From positions 1 to 64,000 of the forward strand of contig JAFTRQ010000133.1 of assembly GCA_017462125.1 (NCBI GenBank): DNA of 64,000 nucleotides. Direction: 5' to 3'. The notes under the pieces were generated by a model, which was not told where the DNA came from, searched no databases, and saw only the letters and a list, made by a program, of their open reading frames with translations. This stretch comes from Clostridia bacterium. GTDB taxonomy: Bacteria; Bacillota_A; Clostridia; Oscillospirales; CAG-272. Below, piece after piece: positions 1 to 8,400 of this stretch; position 1 is the stretch's first letter; every line of letters starts with the position of its first letter. A program made the position numbers and the translations under genes.

Positions 1-1152
1 GATCTCGCCGCTCTCAACAGCCTTGATAGCAGGCTCTGCGAGAGGCTTCATCTTTACGAACCACTGGTCGCTTGTAAGAGGCTCAACTGTGGTGCCGCAA
101 CGGTAGCAAACGCCAACGTTGTGGTCGTGGGGCTCAACCTTTACAAGATAACCCTCAGCCTCAAGATCAGCAACAAGTGCCTTACGGCAGGCATATCTGT
201 CCATACCCTCGTACTTGCCCGCGTATGCGTTCATAGTAGCATCGTCGTTCATAACCTTGATCTGCTCGAGGTTGTGTCTCTGACCTACAAGGAAGTCGTT
301 GGGGTCGTGAGCGGGGGTGATCTTTACGCAACCCGTACCGAAGCCGATCTCAACGTAATCGTCGGCGATGACGGGTATTTCTCTGTTAACGATGGGAAGA
401 AGAACCTTCTTGCCAATGAGGTGCTTGGTGTTCTCGTCCTCGGGGTTGACCGCGATGGCGGTATCACCGAACATAGTCTCGGGACGGGTGGTTGCTACCT
501 CAACGTAGCCGTCTTCACCGATAATGGGATACTTGATGTGCCAGAAGTTGCCGGGCTGATCCTTGTACTCGACCTCCGCGTCGGAGAGCGCGGTCAGGCA
601 ACGGGGACACCAGTTGATGATACGGTAGCCGCGGTAGATAAGGCCCTTGTCGTAAAGGTTTACGAAAACCTCGCGAACTGCCTTGGAGCAGCCCTCGTCC
701 ATTGTAAATCTCTGTCTTGACCAGTCGCAGGACGCGCCAAGCTTCTTGAGCTGACCGGTAATGCGAGCCTCGTATGTGTCCTTCCAGCCCCAAACTCTCT
801 CGAGGAACTTTTCGCGGCCGAGGTCGTAGCGTGAAAGTCCTTCGTCAACGCGGAGTCTTTCCTCAACCTTGATCTGTGTTGCGATACCTGCGTGGTCGGT
901 GCCGGGAACCCAAAGTGTGTTGAAGCCCTGCATTCTCTTGTAACGAACGAGAATGTCCTGAAGGGTCTCGTCAAGGGCGTGACCCATATGGAGCTGACCC
1001 GTGACATTGGGAGGGGGGATCACTATGGAGAAGGAGGGATTTGTGTTGTTCTTGTCGGGCGTGAAATATCCCTTTTCACACCATTCTGCGTAGATTCTGT
1101 CCTCAAATTCCTGAGGGCTATACGTCTTTGGAAGTTCATTGTAGGAATTCAT
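1..1152 (-). CDS. valS: valyl-tRNA synthetase, 3' end beyond the window
   Basis: This class I aminoacyl-tRNA synthetase charges tRNA-Val in the cytoplasm. Reading inward from the ATG at 1152, the frame stays open to the left edge (about 384 residues), so only the N-terminal part is present. It carries the HIGH-type signature in [16 protein letters not shown] near residue 45 and the editing-domain motif [13 protein letters not shown] near residue 215. PNVTGxLHMGHA is typical of ValS rather than IleS or LeuS. The start has AAAGGA upstream. A T-box leader lies directly upstream, which independently fits a synthetase gene. The C-terminal half, including the KMSKS loop and the coiled-coil arm, lies outside the window. 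Confidence 0.95.
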   Translation of the reverse strand, partial: MNSYNELPKTYSPQEFEDRIYAEWCEKGYFTPDKNNTNPSFSIVIPPPNVTGQLHMGHALDETLQDILVRYKRMQGFNTLWVPGTDHAGIATQIKVEERLRVDEGLSRYDLGREKFLERVWGWKDTYEARITGQLKKLGASCDWSRQRFTMDEGCSKAVREVFVNLYDKGLIYRGYRIINWCPRCLTALSDAEVEYKDQPGNFWHIKYPIIGEDGYVEVATTRPETMFGDTAIAVNPEDENTKHLIGKKVLLPIVNREIPVIADDYVEIGFGTGCVKITPAHDPNDFLVGQRHNLEQIKVMNDDATMNAYAGKYEGMDRYACRKALVADLEAEGYLVKVEPHDHNVGVCYRCGTTVEPLTSDQWFVKMKPLAEPAIKAVESGEI

Positions 1153-1198
1153 GCTTCTTTTCCTTTCATATATAATTCTTGTTTTTTCAAAAATAAAA

Positions 1199-1435
1199 GT
1201 CCCGATGCTTTTGCATCGGGACGTATAAATACGCGGTACCACCCAATTTGTGTCTGCCAAAACAAACACCTCTTAAAGGCTCTAACGTCGCCACCGTCGC
1301 GGACTACGCAGAAAGCTCCTTCACCCGCACCGCTCATAAGCTACCTTCGGTCTTTACCCTTACGTGCTCACACCCACCGCACGCTCTCTGAAAGGGAACA
1401 GGACTTACTCCTCTTAGTCACAGCGTTTCATATTA
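1199..1435 (-). ncRNA. T-box leader of valS
   Basis: The transcript upstream of valS contains the T-box core GGGTGGTACCGCG at about 1233-1245. It is followed by an intrinsic terminator whose stem is GTCCCGATGC / GCATCGGGAC (1199-1222) with a T-rich tail. An AGAGAG-containing stem I region lies near 1385. GAAGGTAGC, which contains the Val codon GUA, lies near 1350 where a specifier loop would be expected, but I cannot fix the specifier phase without folding. Known T-boxes bind uncharged cognate tRNA and switch from terminator to antiterminator, so valS should be induced by valine starvation. Confidence 0.9.
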
Positions 1436-1441
1436 CGTTAT

Positions 1442-1470
1442 ATTTTATCACAGATTTTTTCTTTTGTCAA
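1442..1470 (-). promoter_or_regulatory. SigA-type promoter of the valS T-box leader
   Basis: On the minus strand TTGACA (1465-1470) and TAAAAT (1442-1447) are separated by 17 bp. Transcription would start near 1435, at the 5' end of the T-box leader. Confidence 0.8.
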
Positions 1471-1522
1471 CTGTTTTTGCGTAATTTTTGATGCGTACAA
1501 TAAACGGCGACCTGCGAAACGG

Positions 1523-1969
1523 TTACTTTAAGGCCTTTACTAGCTCAACTATAATCGAATTGGTCAGGTCCTTGCTTCCGCCGATCACGACCTTATCGTT
1601 ATATATATAATACTGTACGTTGGGATCCACAGCGTTGGAATACGCGGCAAACGCTTCGCACGTGAGCGTTGCATCCGATCTTTTTTGAAATTCCAATATG
1701 ATGCAGGTCTCCTCTGCAGAGCCCTTGATTTGTACGAAATAGCCCGTTACAACGGTTCCTTTTAACGTTTCCTGCATCTCATCCTCGATCTGTGAGACAA
1801 AGCTTTCACACTGCGCGGTATCCATAACTTGAAACGTGATCTTTCCCTCGGACCTCATTCTTGTCAGAGTTTCGGGAACGGCCACCATTGCGGAATTGCA
1901 TGAAATAAAGCTGCAACAGAAAAGCACGCAGAATATGATTGAAAAAATTCGAGTAGTCTTATTTTTCAT
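1523..1969 (-). CDS. small putative lipoprotein, unknown function
   Basis: A 148-residue protein with a lysine-rich N-terminus, a hydrophobic segment at about residues 8-22 and a lipobox-like FISC with Cys24, so it is probably exported and anchored by a lipid to the outer face of the membrane. The mature part (about 125 residues) has mixed alpha/beta character. It includes a region that reads as an EFQKRSDAT strand and ends IIVELVKALK. I recognise no family. It sits alone between the valS leader and tRNA-Thr, and its frame and codon use look like those of its neighbours. Confidence 0.75.
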   Translation of the reverse strand: MKNKTTRIFSIIFCVLFCCSFISCNSAMVAVPETLTRMRSEGKITFQVMDTAQCESFVSQIEDEMQETLKGTVVTGYFVQIKGSAEETCIILEFQKRSDATLTCEAFAAYSNAVDPNVQYYIYNDKVVIGGSKDLTNSIIVELVKALK

Positions 1970-2020
1970 TTTGTATCTCCATCGGCTTTTATAGATGATT
2001 AATATTTTGAATTAAAACAA

Positions 2021-2050
2021 AATTCCCGAGCGCGATTGCACTCGGGAATT
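2021..2050 (-). terminator. terminator of tRNA-Thr
   Basis: AATTCCCGAG and CTCGGGAATT form a 10-bp stem around a 10-nt loop. On the minus strand the stem is followed by TTGTTTTAATTC. The stem begins with the last base of the encoded CCA end. Confidence 0.8.
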
Positions 2051-2125
2051 GGAGCTGGTAATCAGAATCGAACTGATGACCTCGTCATTACCAATGACGT
2101 GCTCTACCGACTGAGCCATACCAGC
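2050..2125 (-). tRNA. tRNA-Thr (anticodon GGT)
   Basis: A 76-nt cloverleaf on the minus strand. The acceptor stem is GCTGGTA/TACCAGC, the D arm contains GCTCAGTCGGTAGAGC, the anticodon loop TTGGTAA gives anticodon GGT, and the T arm contains TTCGATT. The 3' CCA is encoded. A full-consensus promoter and a terminator flank it, so it is an independent unit. Confidence 0.95.
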
Positions 2126-2153
2126 AAAGTCATCTTATCTCGACGACTTGTAT

Positions 2154-2182
2154 ATTATATCAAACAAAATTCGATTTGTCAA
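2154..2182 (-). promoter_or_regulatory. consensus promoter of tRNA-Thr
   Basis: TTGACA (2177-2182) and TATAAT (2154-2159) with a 17-bp spacer on the minus strand. This is a perfect SigA consensus, as expected for a stable RNA gene. The -35 element overlaps the 3' end of ylbJ. Confidence 0.9.
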
Positions 2183-3348
2183 CCCCTTTTTGAAAAATAT
2201 TTTTGTTTTTTTGAAATATTTTTCAGCGCTCTGAGGGGCGTGCAAAAAATGAGCGGAAGGATCGTTGCCGCAAAGAAAACAATACAGACGAAGGCAGCGT
2301 TAGTATAGGGCGCGCTGTGCAGGGCTGTCTGCTGCATTTGCGCAAATGCCTTTTCGGATATTGGAAAAAGCTTCAGAAATATTCCCATCAGCACGGCACA
2401 GATCAGACCCTGCGCCGCCTTGGCAATAAAATACGGCTTAAAGGAAATCCCCCTTCCCGCACATATGGTGATGATCTGAGCGTGAACAGAAAGGCCGGAC
2501 CATCCGAGAAAGGCGGAGCAAAGCAGGATCGCCGCGGTAGGCGAGGAGACGTTTGCCGCAACACCGACACCGCTTGACAGCTCAAAAAAGCCAAAGATCG
2601 AAGATAGGGCGGCGTCCGACAGCCTGCAGCTTGAAAGGATCGCCCCAAGGCAGCCTACGAAGGAGGAAAAGAATGCCACGTAGGAGCAGACGGTCAGCAT
2701 GGATGAAGCCGAGCCTTGTATCGCTGACGTAAACAGGTAGACTCCCGTGTGGGAGGGCTGTGGATTGACGCGTCTCGCCGCTTTTTCGGTGCCGACATCC
2801 TTTTTGAAGAACAGACGTCCTGCAACTCCGACGGTCACGGCTGAAAGTAAGACACAAGTGTAGAGCATCACACCCAGCTCGCGACTTCCGAACAGTGCCA
2901 CCCCCACTGCGCTGATCACGAACGCCGATCCGGGATTGTTGCAAAAGGTCAGCACGCGTTCAAGCTCTTTTTGCGAGATCAAGCCTCTGTCCTGCATGGT
3001 ACAAAGCGTACGCGCACCGATAGGAAATCCGCAGATCGCACCGAGAACGAACGCGCAAGCGCCGCTTTCGCTGACTCCGAACAGCCACCCGATAGGACGG
3101 GCAAGCACTCGCCCGAGCTTCTGTCCAACTCCGCTTGATATGATCAGTTCCGAGATCACCATAAAGGGAAACAGGGAGGGGATCACGGTGTACGCGCATA
3201 GTTTCAGCCCTTTTTTCATATACTCTATTGCAATGTCCGAGCGGAGAAGAAACAGAAGAAACGCCATTGACGCGATCGCGCCGAAGAAGAGCATTCCATA
3301 AGGCTTTTTTTGATGTGTTTGGCAGGATTGCAAGGCTTGATTCTCCAA
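2179..3348 (-). CDS. ylbJ: sporulation integral membrane protein YlbJ
   Basis: A multi-pass membrane protein of about 389 residues, of the nucleoside-recognition (Gate) domain family to which the sporulation protein YlbJ belongs. Characteristic segments are VIPSLFPFMVISELI near residue 55, ICGFPIGARTL near residue 110 and FCNNPGSAFVIS near residue 135. In Bacillus, YlbJ is expressed in the mother cell under SigE and is needed for spore cortex formation. The widest start is TTG at 3348. TTG at 3333, five codons in, has GGAG at better spacing and may be the real start. It is divergent from yqfC-yqfD, another sporulation pair. Confidence 0.9.
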   Translation of the reverse strand: MENQALQSCQTHQKKPYGMLFFGAIASMAFLLFLLRSDIAIEYMKKGLKLCAYTVIPSLFPFMVISELIISSGVGQKLGRVLARPIGWLFGVSESGACAFVLGAICGFPIGARTLCTMQDRGLISQKELERVLTFCNNPGSAFVISAVGVALFGSRELGVMLYTCVLLSAVTVGVAGRLFFKKDVGTEKAARRVNPQPSHTGVYLFTSAIQGSASSMLTVCSYVAFFSSFVGCLGAILSSCRLSDAALSSIFGFFELSSGVGVAANVSSPTAAILLCSAFLGWSGLSVHAQIITICAGRGISFKPYFIAKAAQGLICAVLMGIFLKLFPISEKAFAQMQQTALHSAPYTNAAFVCIVFFAATILPLIFCTPLRALKNISKKQKYFSKRG

Positions 3349-3396
3349 TCTGAGGATTAACGTTCAGTAAAAATATATTTTGTCCGAGGTCACATT

Positions 3397-3717
3397 ATGA
3401 GCAGAGAAGTGAATAAAAAAGAATCGGAGAAGCGGGGAATTTTAGAGCTTCTTGCAGTTAAAACGGAGCTTCCCTCAGATATGCTGGCAGGAGAATTCCG
3501 CATCGAGCTGAGAGGGAGAAACACTTTGTTTATGCAGGGATGCCGCAGGATACTGAAATATTCGCCCGAGCAGATGGTTATGGCCGCCAAGGGCTTTACG
3601 GTCAGCATTACGGGCAGAAGGCTGATCTGCTCTACCTACCACGACGGTACGGTAACGGTGGACGGATACATAAGCGGAGTGAATTTCGACGGTGAGGAAG
3701 GCGGTGGCGTGCAATGA
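3397..3717 (+). CDS. yqfC: sporulation protein YqfC (YabP/YqfC family)
   Basis: A 106-residue protein of the YabP/YqfC family. The conserved core is the stretch around LRGRNTLFMQGCRRILKYS (residues 39-57), followed by a short beta-rich region. In Bacillus the gene is SigE-dependent, but the molecular role of the protein is unclear. It is the first gene of the yqfC-yqfD-phoH-ybeY-era-recO run, and its last codons overlap yqfD in an ATGA arrangement, suggesting translational coupling. GAGGT precedes the ATG. Confidence 0.9.
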   Translation: MSREVNKKESEKRGILELLAVKTELPSDMLAGEFRIELRGRNTLFMQGCRRILKYSPEQMVMAAKGFTVSITGRRLICSTYHDGTVTVDGYISGVNFDGEEGGGVQ

Positions 3718-4913
3718 ATCTGACGTATCTGTTGGTGGGGAGTGTTACGGTTCAGGCGACCTACGGCATGGTGGCTGCTCTTTTGAATCTTTGTATGTAT
3801 TATTGTATTCCGTACACGGATTTCGTCACGGTGGAGGAGGGAGTTCGACTTACCTTTCGCTCGGGCGCATTCAGAAGGCTGAAGCACGAGGCGGCCTTGC
3901 GGGGCATCGACTTTGCGGTGGTGAAGCGGCGCGGGCTTCCCGCCCTTTTGGAGCGATACAGGCACCGATACGGAATTGCTGTCGGGGCACTCATAGCGGT
4001 GGCAATGATCTTTTTATCAAGCAGACTTGTTTGGGACGTGCGGGTGACGGGAAATGAAAGAATCACTTCCTCGGAGGTAAGAGCGCTCCTTTACGAGTAT
4101 GGCTTTGGCGTAGGCTCCTATATACCTTCGGTGAATACCGACCGATTGGAGAACAGGATCCTGATGGATTCCGAGCAGATATCCTGGATATCGGTCAATA
4201 TTATCGGTACCGTTGCGGAGGTGCAGATCCGTGAGATCGACGGAGAGAAGACCGCTGACGATGAAGCCGTGAAAAAGCCTGCCAATCTTATAGCAAGCAA
4301 GGCGGGTGTTGTGGAGGAGGTTCGGATCTTTCAGGGGCGCGTGATGGTTGGCTCGGGAACGTACGTGGAAAAAGGAGACCTTCTCGTCAGCGGACTTTAC
4401 GACAGCGAGCAGGTGGGCTTTCGCTATACCCGTGCCTCAGGTAAGGTGCTTGCCCGCACGGCGAGTGAATTTTTTATCGAGATTCCCTATGAATATGAGG
4501 GAATACGCTATCTTGAAGAGGAATATTATGACAAATATTTAAATTTTTTTGACTTTTCAATTAATATTTCAAAAAATAGTGGAAAAGAAGGGGTACTTTA
4601 TGATAAAATAGATATAGTGGAGAACTGTAGCCTTCCGGGAGGATTGCAGACTCCGATCGAGATCAGAACGGTCAGATATCTTGCGTATGAGCAGGTGAAA
4701 ATGACACGAAGTGCTGCTGAAGCGGAGGAGCTCGCTTATTTTGAGCTTTCCCGTCGGTTGGGCGAAATGGCAGAGGACCGTGTGATCATCAGAAAGACCG
4801 TAACCCCGAGGGTTGGAGAGGATTCCTTTTCGCTTTATTGCGTGGTGGTGTGTATTGAGGATATCGCTGCCGTCTCGGAGTTTGAGGTCGATATGAGTAT
4901 TGTGGGAGATTAG
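3714..4913 (+). CDS. yqfD: sporulation protein YqfD
   Basis: A 399-residue membrane-anchored sporulation protein of the YqfD family. A soluble N-terminal domain (about 1-85) precedes one clear membrane segment (AVGALIAVAMIFLSSRL, about 88-104). A long extracytoplasmic domain follows, starting with a POTRA-like stretch (WDVRVTGNERITSSEVRALL). YqfD is a conserved partner of YqfC in endospore formers, and its biochemical function is not established. It overlaps yqfC by 4 bp and is followed closely by phoH. Confidence 0.92.
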   Translation: MNLTYLLVGSVTVQATYGMVAALLNLCMYYCIPYTDFVTVEEGVRLTFRSGAFRRLKHEAALRGIDFAVVKRRGLPALLERYRHRYGIAVGALIAVAMIFLSSRLVWDVRVTGNERITSSEVRALLYEYGFGVGSYIPSVNTDRLENRILMDSEQISWISVNIIGTVAEVQIREIDGEKTADDEAVKKPANLIASKAGVVEEVRIFQGRVMVGSGTYVEKGDLLVSGLYDSEQVGFRYTRASGKVLARTASEFFIEIPYEYEGIRYLEEEYYDKYLNFFDFSINISKNSGKEGVLYDKIDIVENCSLPGGLQTPIEIRTVRYLAYEQVKMTRSAAEAEELAYFELSRRLGEMAEDRVIIRKTVTPRVGEDSFSLYCVVVCIEDIAAVSEFEVDMSIVGD

Positions 4914-4944
4914 CGCGAGGACTTTTCTCTCGGGAAAGGAATTT

Positions 4945-6003
4945 ATGAGCAGTAAAATCATTAAGGTTGAATCCGCCGACGTTTTGGCCTCGGTATTTGG
5001 TAGCTGTGATGCAAACGTCAAGCTGATCGAGAAAAAATTCGGTGTTGCCATTCATAACCGTATTGCCGACAGCGGAGAAGACGTGATCGTGGTCTCAGGG
5101 GAGCCCGAGGAGCTTGTGGCGCAGGCGGCAAAGGCTGTGGCGTATCTGGTCAAGATGGCGAAATATAACGAAAACATCAACGATCAGAGCGTGATCTACG
5201 TCTGCGATATGGTATCGTCCGGCAACTCGGGTGAATTGGAGGAGCTTGGTGACGATACGATCTGCGTCACTATGAAGGGCAAGCCCATCAAGGCAAAGAC
5301 CGTGGGGCAGAAGCAGTACGTCAATCATATCAAAAAGAATACCATCGTCCTTGGTATCGGTCCTGCGGGAACGGGTAAGACCTTCCTTGCGGTAGCGATG
5401 GCGGTGAAGGCACTTCGCGACAAGCAGGTGTCGAGGATCATTCTGACAAGACCCGCCATTGAAGCCGGCGAGAAGCTTGGATTTTTGCCGGGTGACCTGC
5501 AAAGTAAGATCGATCCCTATCTCCGCCCGCTGTACGACTCGCTGTACGAGATGATGGGTGCGGAGAACTATCAGAGACAGGTTGAAAAGGGTGTTATTGA
5601 GGTAGCGCCTCTTGCGTACATGAGAGGCCGTACTCTTGACGATTCCTTTATCATCCTTGACGAAGCGCAGAACTGTACCCCCGAGCAGATGAAGATGTTC
5701 CTGACCCGTCTCGGATTCAACTCCAAGGCGGTGGTTACGGGAGACCTGACGCAGACAGACCTGCCTTACGGGCAAAAGAGCGGTCTTGCCGAGGCTGTCA
5801 AGATCCTTGCGGGAATCGAGGATATCGCCATCCACTCCTTTACGGAGCGCGACGTGGTGAGACACAAGCTGGTACAAAAGATCATTCTTGCATATGAAAA
5901 ATACGATGCGGAGCGCAGAGAAAAGCACGCACAGAACGACAACAAGAAAAATGCAGACAGAAAGGAAGGGGACGGTAAGCATTACCGCGCCTCAAGGAAC
6001 TGA
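4945..6003 (+). CDS. phoH: PhoH-family ATPase
   Basis: A 352-residue PhoH-like P-loop ATPase, cytoplasmic. The N-terminal KH-like region precedes the Walker A motif GPAGTGKT (about residue 138) and the Walker B-type motif LDEAQN (about residue 240). PhoH proteins occur next to ybeY in many bacteria and are thought to act with it in RNA metabolism, but a specific reaction is not established. I place the start at the ATG at 4945, which has GGAAAGGA upstream. An in-frame upstream start at 4900 would overlap yqfD and lacks a better ribosome site. The C-terminus is a charged tail rich in Lys and Asn. Confidence 0.93.
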   Translation: MSSKIIKVESADVLASVFGSCDANVKLIEKKFGVAIHNRIADSGEDVIVVSGEPEELVAQAAKAVAYLVKMAKYNENINDQSVIYVCDMVSSGNSGELEELGDDTICVTMKGKPIKAKTVGQKQYVNHIKKNTIVLGIGPAGTGKTFLAVAMAVKALRDKQVSRIILTRPAIEAGEKLGFLPGDLQSKIDPYLRPLYDSLYEMMGAENYQRQVEKGVIEVAPLAYMRGRTLDDSFIILDEAQNCTPEQMKMFLTRLGFNSKAVVTGDLTQTDLPYGQKSGLAEAVKILAGIEDIAIHSFTERDVVRHKLVQKIILAYEKYDAERREKHAQNDNKKNADRKEGDGKHYRASRN

Positions 6004-6006
6004 CAA

Positions 6007-6501
6007 ATGAACAGAAAGATGGGACTTAAGATCTATTTTGAAAACGCACAGGAAAAAATACAGCTGACGTACAAGCTGAAGATGCTCGTTCGCGAGGCGG
6101 TGGAGACCACTCTTGATTTCGAGGACTTTCAGAATCATTGCGAGGTCTCCGTAACCTTCACCGATAATGAGGGCATCCACGAGCTGAACAAAAAATTCAG
6201 AGAGGTGGACAAGCCCACCGACGTGCTTTCCTTCCCGCTCTTTGACTTTGAAGGCGAGACCGAGGAGCCGCCCATTGATGAAATCATTCACAATCTGGGT
6301 GATATTGTGATCTCTCTTGAGAAAGCGGAGGAGCAGGCAGAGGAGTACGGTCACAGCTTTAACCGCGAGGTGGCATTCCTTTGTGTTCACTCTATGCTTC
6401 ATCTTCTCGGCTACGATCACGAGAGAAGTGACGAGGAAGACAGAGAAATGCGCGCGAAGCAGAGCGAGATTATGAAGATCATGGGTCTTGAGGTGAAATG
6501 A
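6007..6501 (+). CDS. ybeY: endoribonuclease YbeY
   Basis: A 164-residue zinc-dependent endoribonuclease of the YbeY/UPF0054 family, used in 16S rRNA 3'-end maturation and ribosome quality control. The zinc motif H-x3-H-x5-H is intact in HSMLHLLGYDH (about residues 129-139). The conserved DVLSFPL stretch lies near residue 73. It starts 3 bp after the phoH stop, so the two are translated from one transcript. The length is normal for the family. Confidence 0.95.
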   Translation: MNRKMGLKIYFENAQEKIQLTYKLKMLVREAVETTLDFEDFQNHCEVSVTFTDNEGIHELNKKFREVDKPTDVLSFPLFDFEGETEEPPIDEIIHNLGDIVISLEKAEEQAEEYGHSFNREVAFLCVHSMLHLLGYDHERSDEEDREMRAKQSEIMKIMGLEVK

Positions 6502-6568
6502 TCGGCACTCTGTCGCCAAAAAGCATACGTTGCATAATGATTATTAATGAAACTGTGAGGTGAAATGA

Positions 6569-7288
6569 TTGAAACCCAGCGAAAGAAGAGCGCTTGAAGC
6601 GGAGCAAAGAGCACAGAAGGAAGCCGAGCAGAGGGAAAAGCTGTTGGAGGCGAAGGCTAAGAGACAGCAATCCTTGGCGGAGCACAGACGCGAAGAGGAG
6701 GCAGGCCGTATCAATACGGATGCCGACTACAAGAAGCTGCCCGAGGAGGAGATACAGGTCAAGGGTGACGGTTACCATAGGGAGAGCTTTTTCGGAAATC
6801 ACGTTAAGCTGATCACGTTTATCATTTGCGCAGTCCTGATTCTGACCGTGATCGGTCCTTGGGGCGTCGACCGTCTGGTCGATAAGGGCAGAGAAGAAAT
6901 ATACGGTAAGGAAGTGGAGAACAGGATAGAGCTGTCGCTCGAGGGGCTCGAGAAGCTTGCCGAAATGGGAGACGATCTCACCTGGGACAGCCTTGCAAAT
7001 CTCAGCTACGTTGATTACAGCTTTGAAAAGGATGGAGTTATGACGCACATTCGGGAATACTCCATTACGGGAACGGACGTGGTCCTTCGTGTCGGCGGCA
7101 CGGAGGTTGGTTCCATATATGAATACGTGATCCCCGGAACGAGCGTTGTCCTCTTCCGCAAGGTCGATACAGCGCTTCCCGAAAAGCCGGAGTACGTTCG
7201 CTTGATCGACTACCAAAGCGGAGATTTCGTGGAGGATATCCGCAAGGATGATATGACCGTATTCCTCTCCGAGCACACAGGCTCATAA
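6569..7288 (+). CDS. single-pass membrane protein, unknown
   Basis: A 239-residue protein with a TTG start preceded by GTGAGGTG. Residues 1-50 are highly charged (Glu, Arg, Lys, Ala) and probably a cytoplasmic coiled coil. One membrane segment follows (about 80-99, LITFIICAVLILTVIG), then an outer domain of about 140 residues. I recognise no family. It lies between ybeY and era, where many Clostridia carry dgkA and cdd, and is cotranscribed by position. Membership in the envelope or sporulation part of this operon is an inference from context only. Confidence 0.75.
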   Translation: MKPSERRALEAEQRAQKEAEQREKLLEAKAKRQQSLAEHRREEEAGRINTDADYKKLPEEEIQVKGDGYHRESFFGNHVKLITFIICAVLILTVIGPWGVDRLVDKGREEIYGKEVENRIELSLEGLEKLAEMGDDLTWDSLANLSYVDYSFEKDGVMTHIREYSITGTDVVLRVGGTEVGSIYEYVIPGTSVVLFRKVDTALPEKPEYVRLIDYQSGDFVEDIRKDDMTVFLSEHTGS

Positions 7289-7325
7289 AACATAAACCAA
7301 TTTAAGACAAGGATAGACGATTTAA

Positions 7326-8210
7326 ATGAAAAAAACAGGCTTTATTGCAATCGTGGGTCGCCCGAACGTGGGCAAATCCACATTACTCAACAGTATTTTG
7401 GGCGAGAAGGTGGCAATCGTTTCCTCCAAGCCCCAGACCACGAGAAACCGTATCATCGGAATTCATACCGTGGGAGACGATCAGTTCGTTTTTCTCGATA
7501 CCCCCGGTATCTTCAAGCCTCGCAATACGCTGGGCTCCTTTATGGTCAAGACCGCCAATTCCTCTATGCAGGATGCGGATGCGGTCATTCTCGTTGTCGA
7601 CACGGGTAAGCCCATCAGCGATATTGAAAAGAACGTGATAAATTATCTGAAGCGCACCGAAACACCGGGTGTTCTTGTGTTGAACAAGATCGACCTTTAT
7701 CGCCGCGAGCAGATCGCGGAGACGATCGCGTCCTATGCGGCGCTTCACGAGTTCAATGCCGTGGTGCCGATCTGCGCCAAAAACGGCAAGGGTGTCAGCG
7801 AGGTGCTTGACGAATGTAAGCCCTTCCTTGGCGAATCCGAGTTCTTCTTCCCCGAGGATATGGTCACCGACCAATCCGAGCGTCAGGTTGCGGCGGAGAT
7901 CATCCGCGAAAAGCTGCTTCGTACCCTGAATAAGGAGATTCCCCACGGAATTGCGGTTGCAATTGAAGAATTCAAGGACGAAGGAAGTCTGATCAGCATA
8001 CGTGCAGAGATCTTCTGCGAAAAATCCTCCCATAAGGGAATTATTGTAGGTAAAAACGGCGAGGAGCTGAAGAGAGTCGGCTCTTATGCGCGCGCGGATC
8101 TTGAGGCCGTTTTCGGCACAAAGGTCTATCTCAATCTTTGGGTCAAGGTCAAGGAAAATTGGCGTGACTCACAGCGCGGTATCACCGATTTCGGATTTAC
8201 CGAGGAGTAA
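7326..8210 (+). CDS. era: GTPase Era
   Basis: A 294-residue Ras-like GTPase with a C-terminal KH domain that binds the 3' end of 16S rRNA during 30S assembly. G1 is GRPNVGKS (residues 11-18), G3 is DTPG (about 59-62), G4 is NKID (about 120-123). The KH region contains KGIIVGKNGEELKRVG (about 239-254). All elements are complete and the length is standard. It sits in the conserved ybeY-era-recO order. Confidence 0.97.
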   Translation: MKKTGFIAIVGRPNVGKSTLLNSILGEKVAIVSSKPQTTRNRIIGIHTVGDDQFVFLDTPGIFKPRNTLGSFMVKTANSSMQDADAVILVVDTGKPISDIEKNVINYLKRTETPGVLVLNKIDLYRREQIAETIASYAALHEFNAVVPICAKNGKGVSEVLDECKPFLGESEFFFPEDMVTDQSERQVAAEIIREKLLRTLNKEIPHGIAVAIEEFKDEGSLISIRAEIFCEKSSHKGIIVGKNGEELKRVGSYARADLEAVFGTKVYLNLWVKVKENWRDSQRGITDFGFTEE

Positions 8211-8222
8211 ATATTGAGCTAT

Positions 8223-8395
8223 GGGGGAAGGAGAAGCTTTTTGAGAAAAGCTTTCTCCTTCCCCCACACCCCCATCCTTTTCAAAAGCCTTCCGAAATTG
8301 GCGCATTGCGCGAATATCACGCGGCAAATATTATCGCGCAAGCGTTGCCGAGGGAGGAAGATATCACGCGACGCATCTGCGGAGCAGAAAGGAGT
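8223..8395. repeat. structured spacer between era and recO
   Basis: The spacer opens with a hairpin at 8223-8265. Its arms begin and end with GGGGGAAGGAG and CTCCTTCCCCC and form a nearly continuous stem of about 19 bp around a 5-nt loop. Neither strand has a clear T-run after it, so it is not an obvious terminator. Smaller palindromes rich in GCGCGAA/TATCGCGC-type sequence follow, up to the recO ribosome site. It may belong to a dispersed element family. Confidence 0.5.
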
Positions 8396-8400
8396 ATTTT

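Noticed and set aside
892..1491. 199-codon plus-strand frame across the valS start and T-box
   Set aside because: It overlaps ValS coding sequence and a structured RNA and has no ribosome site.
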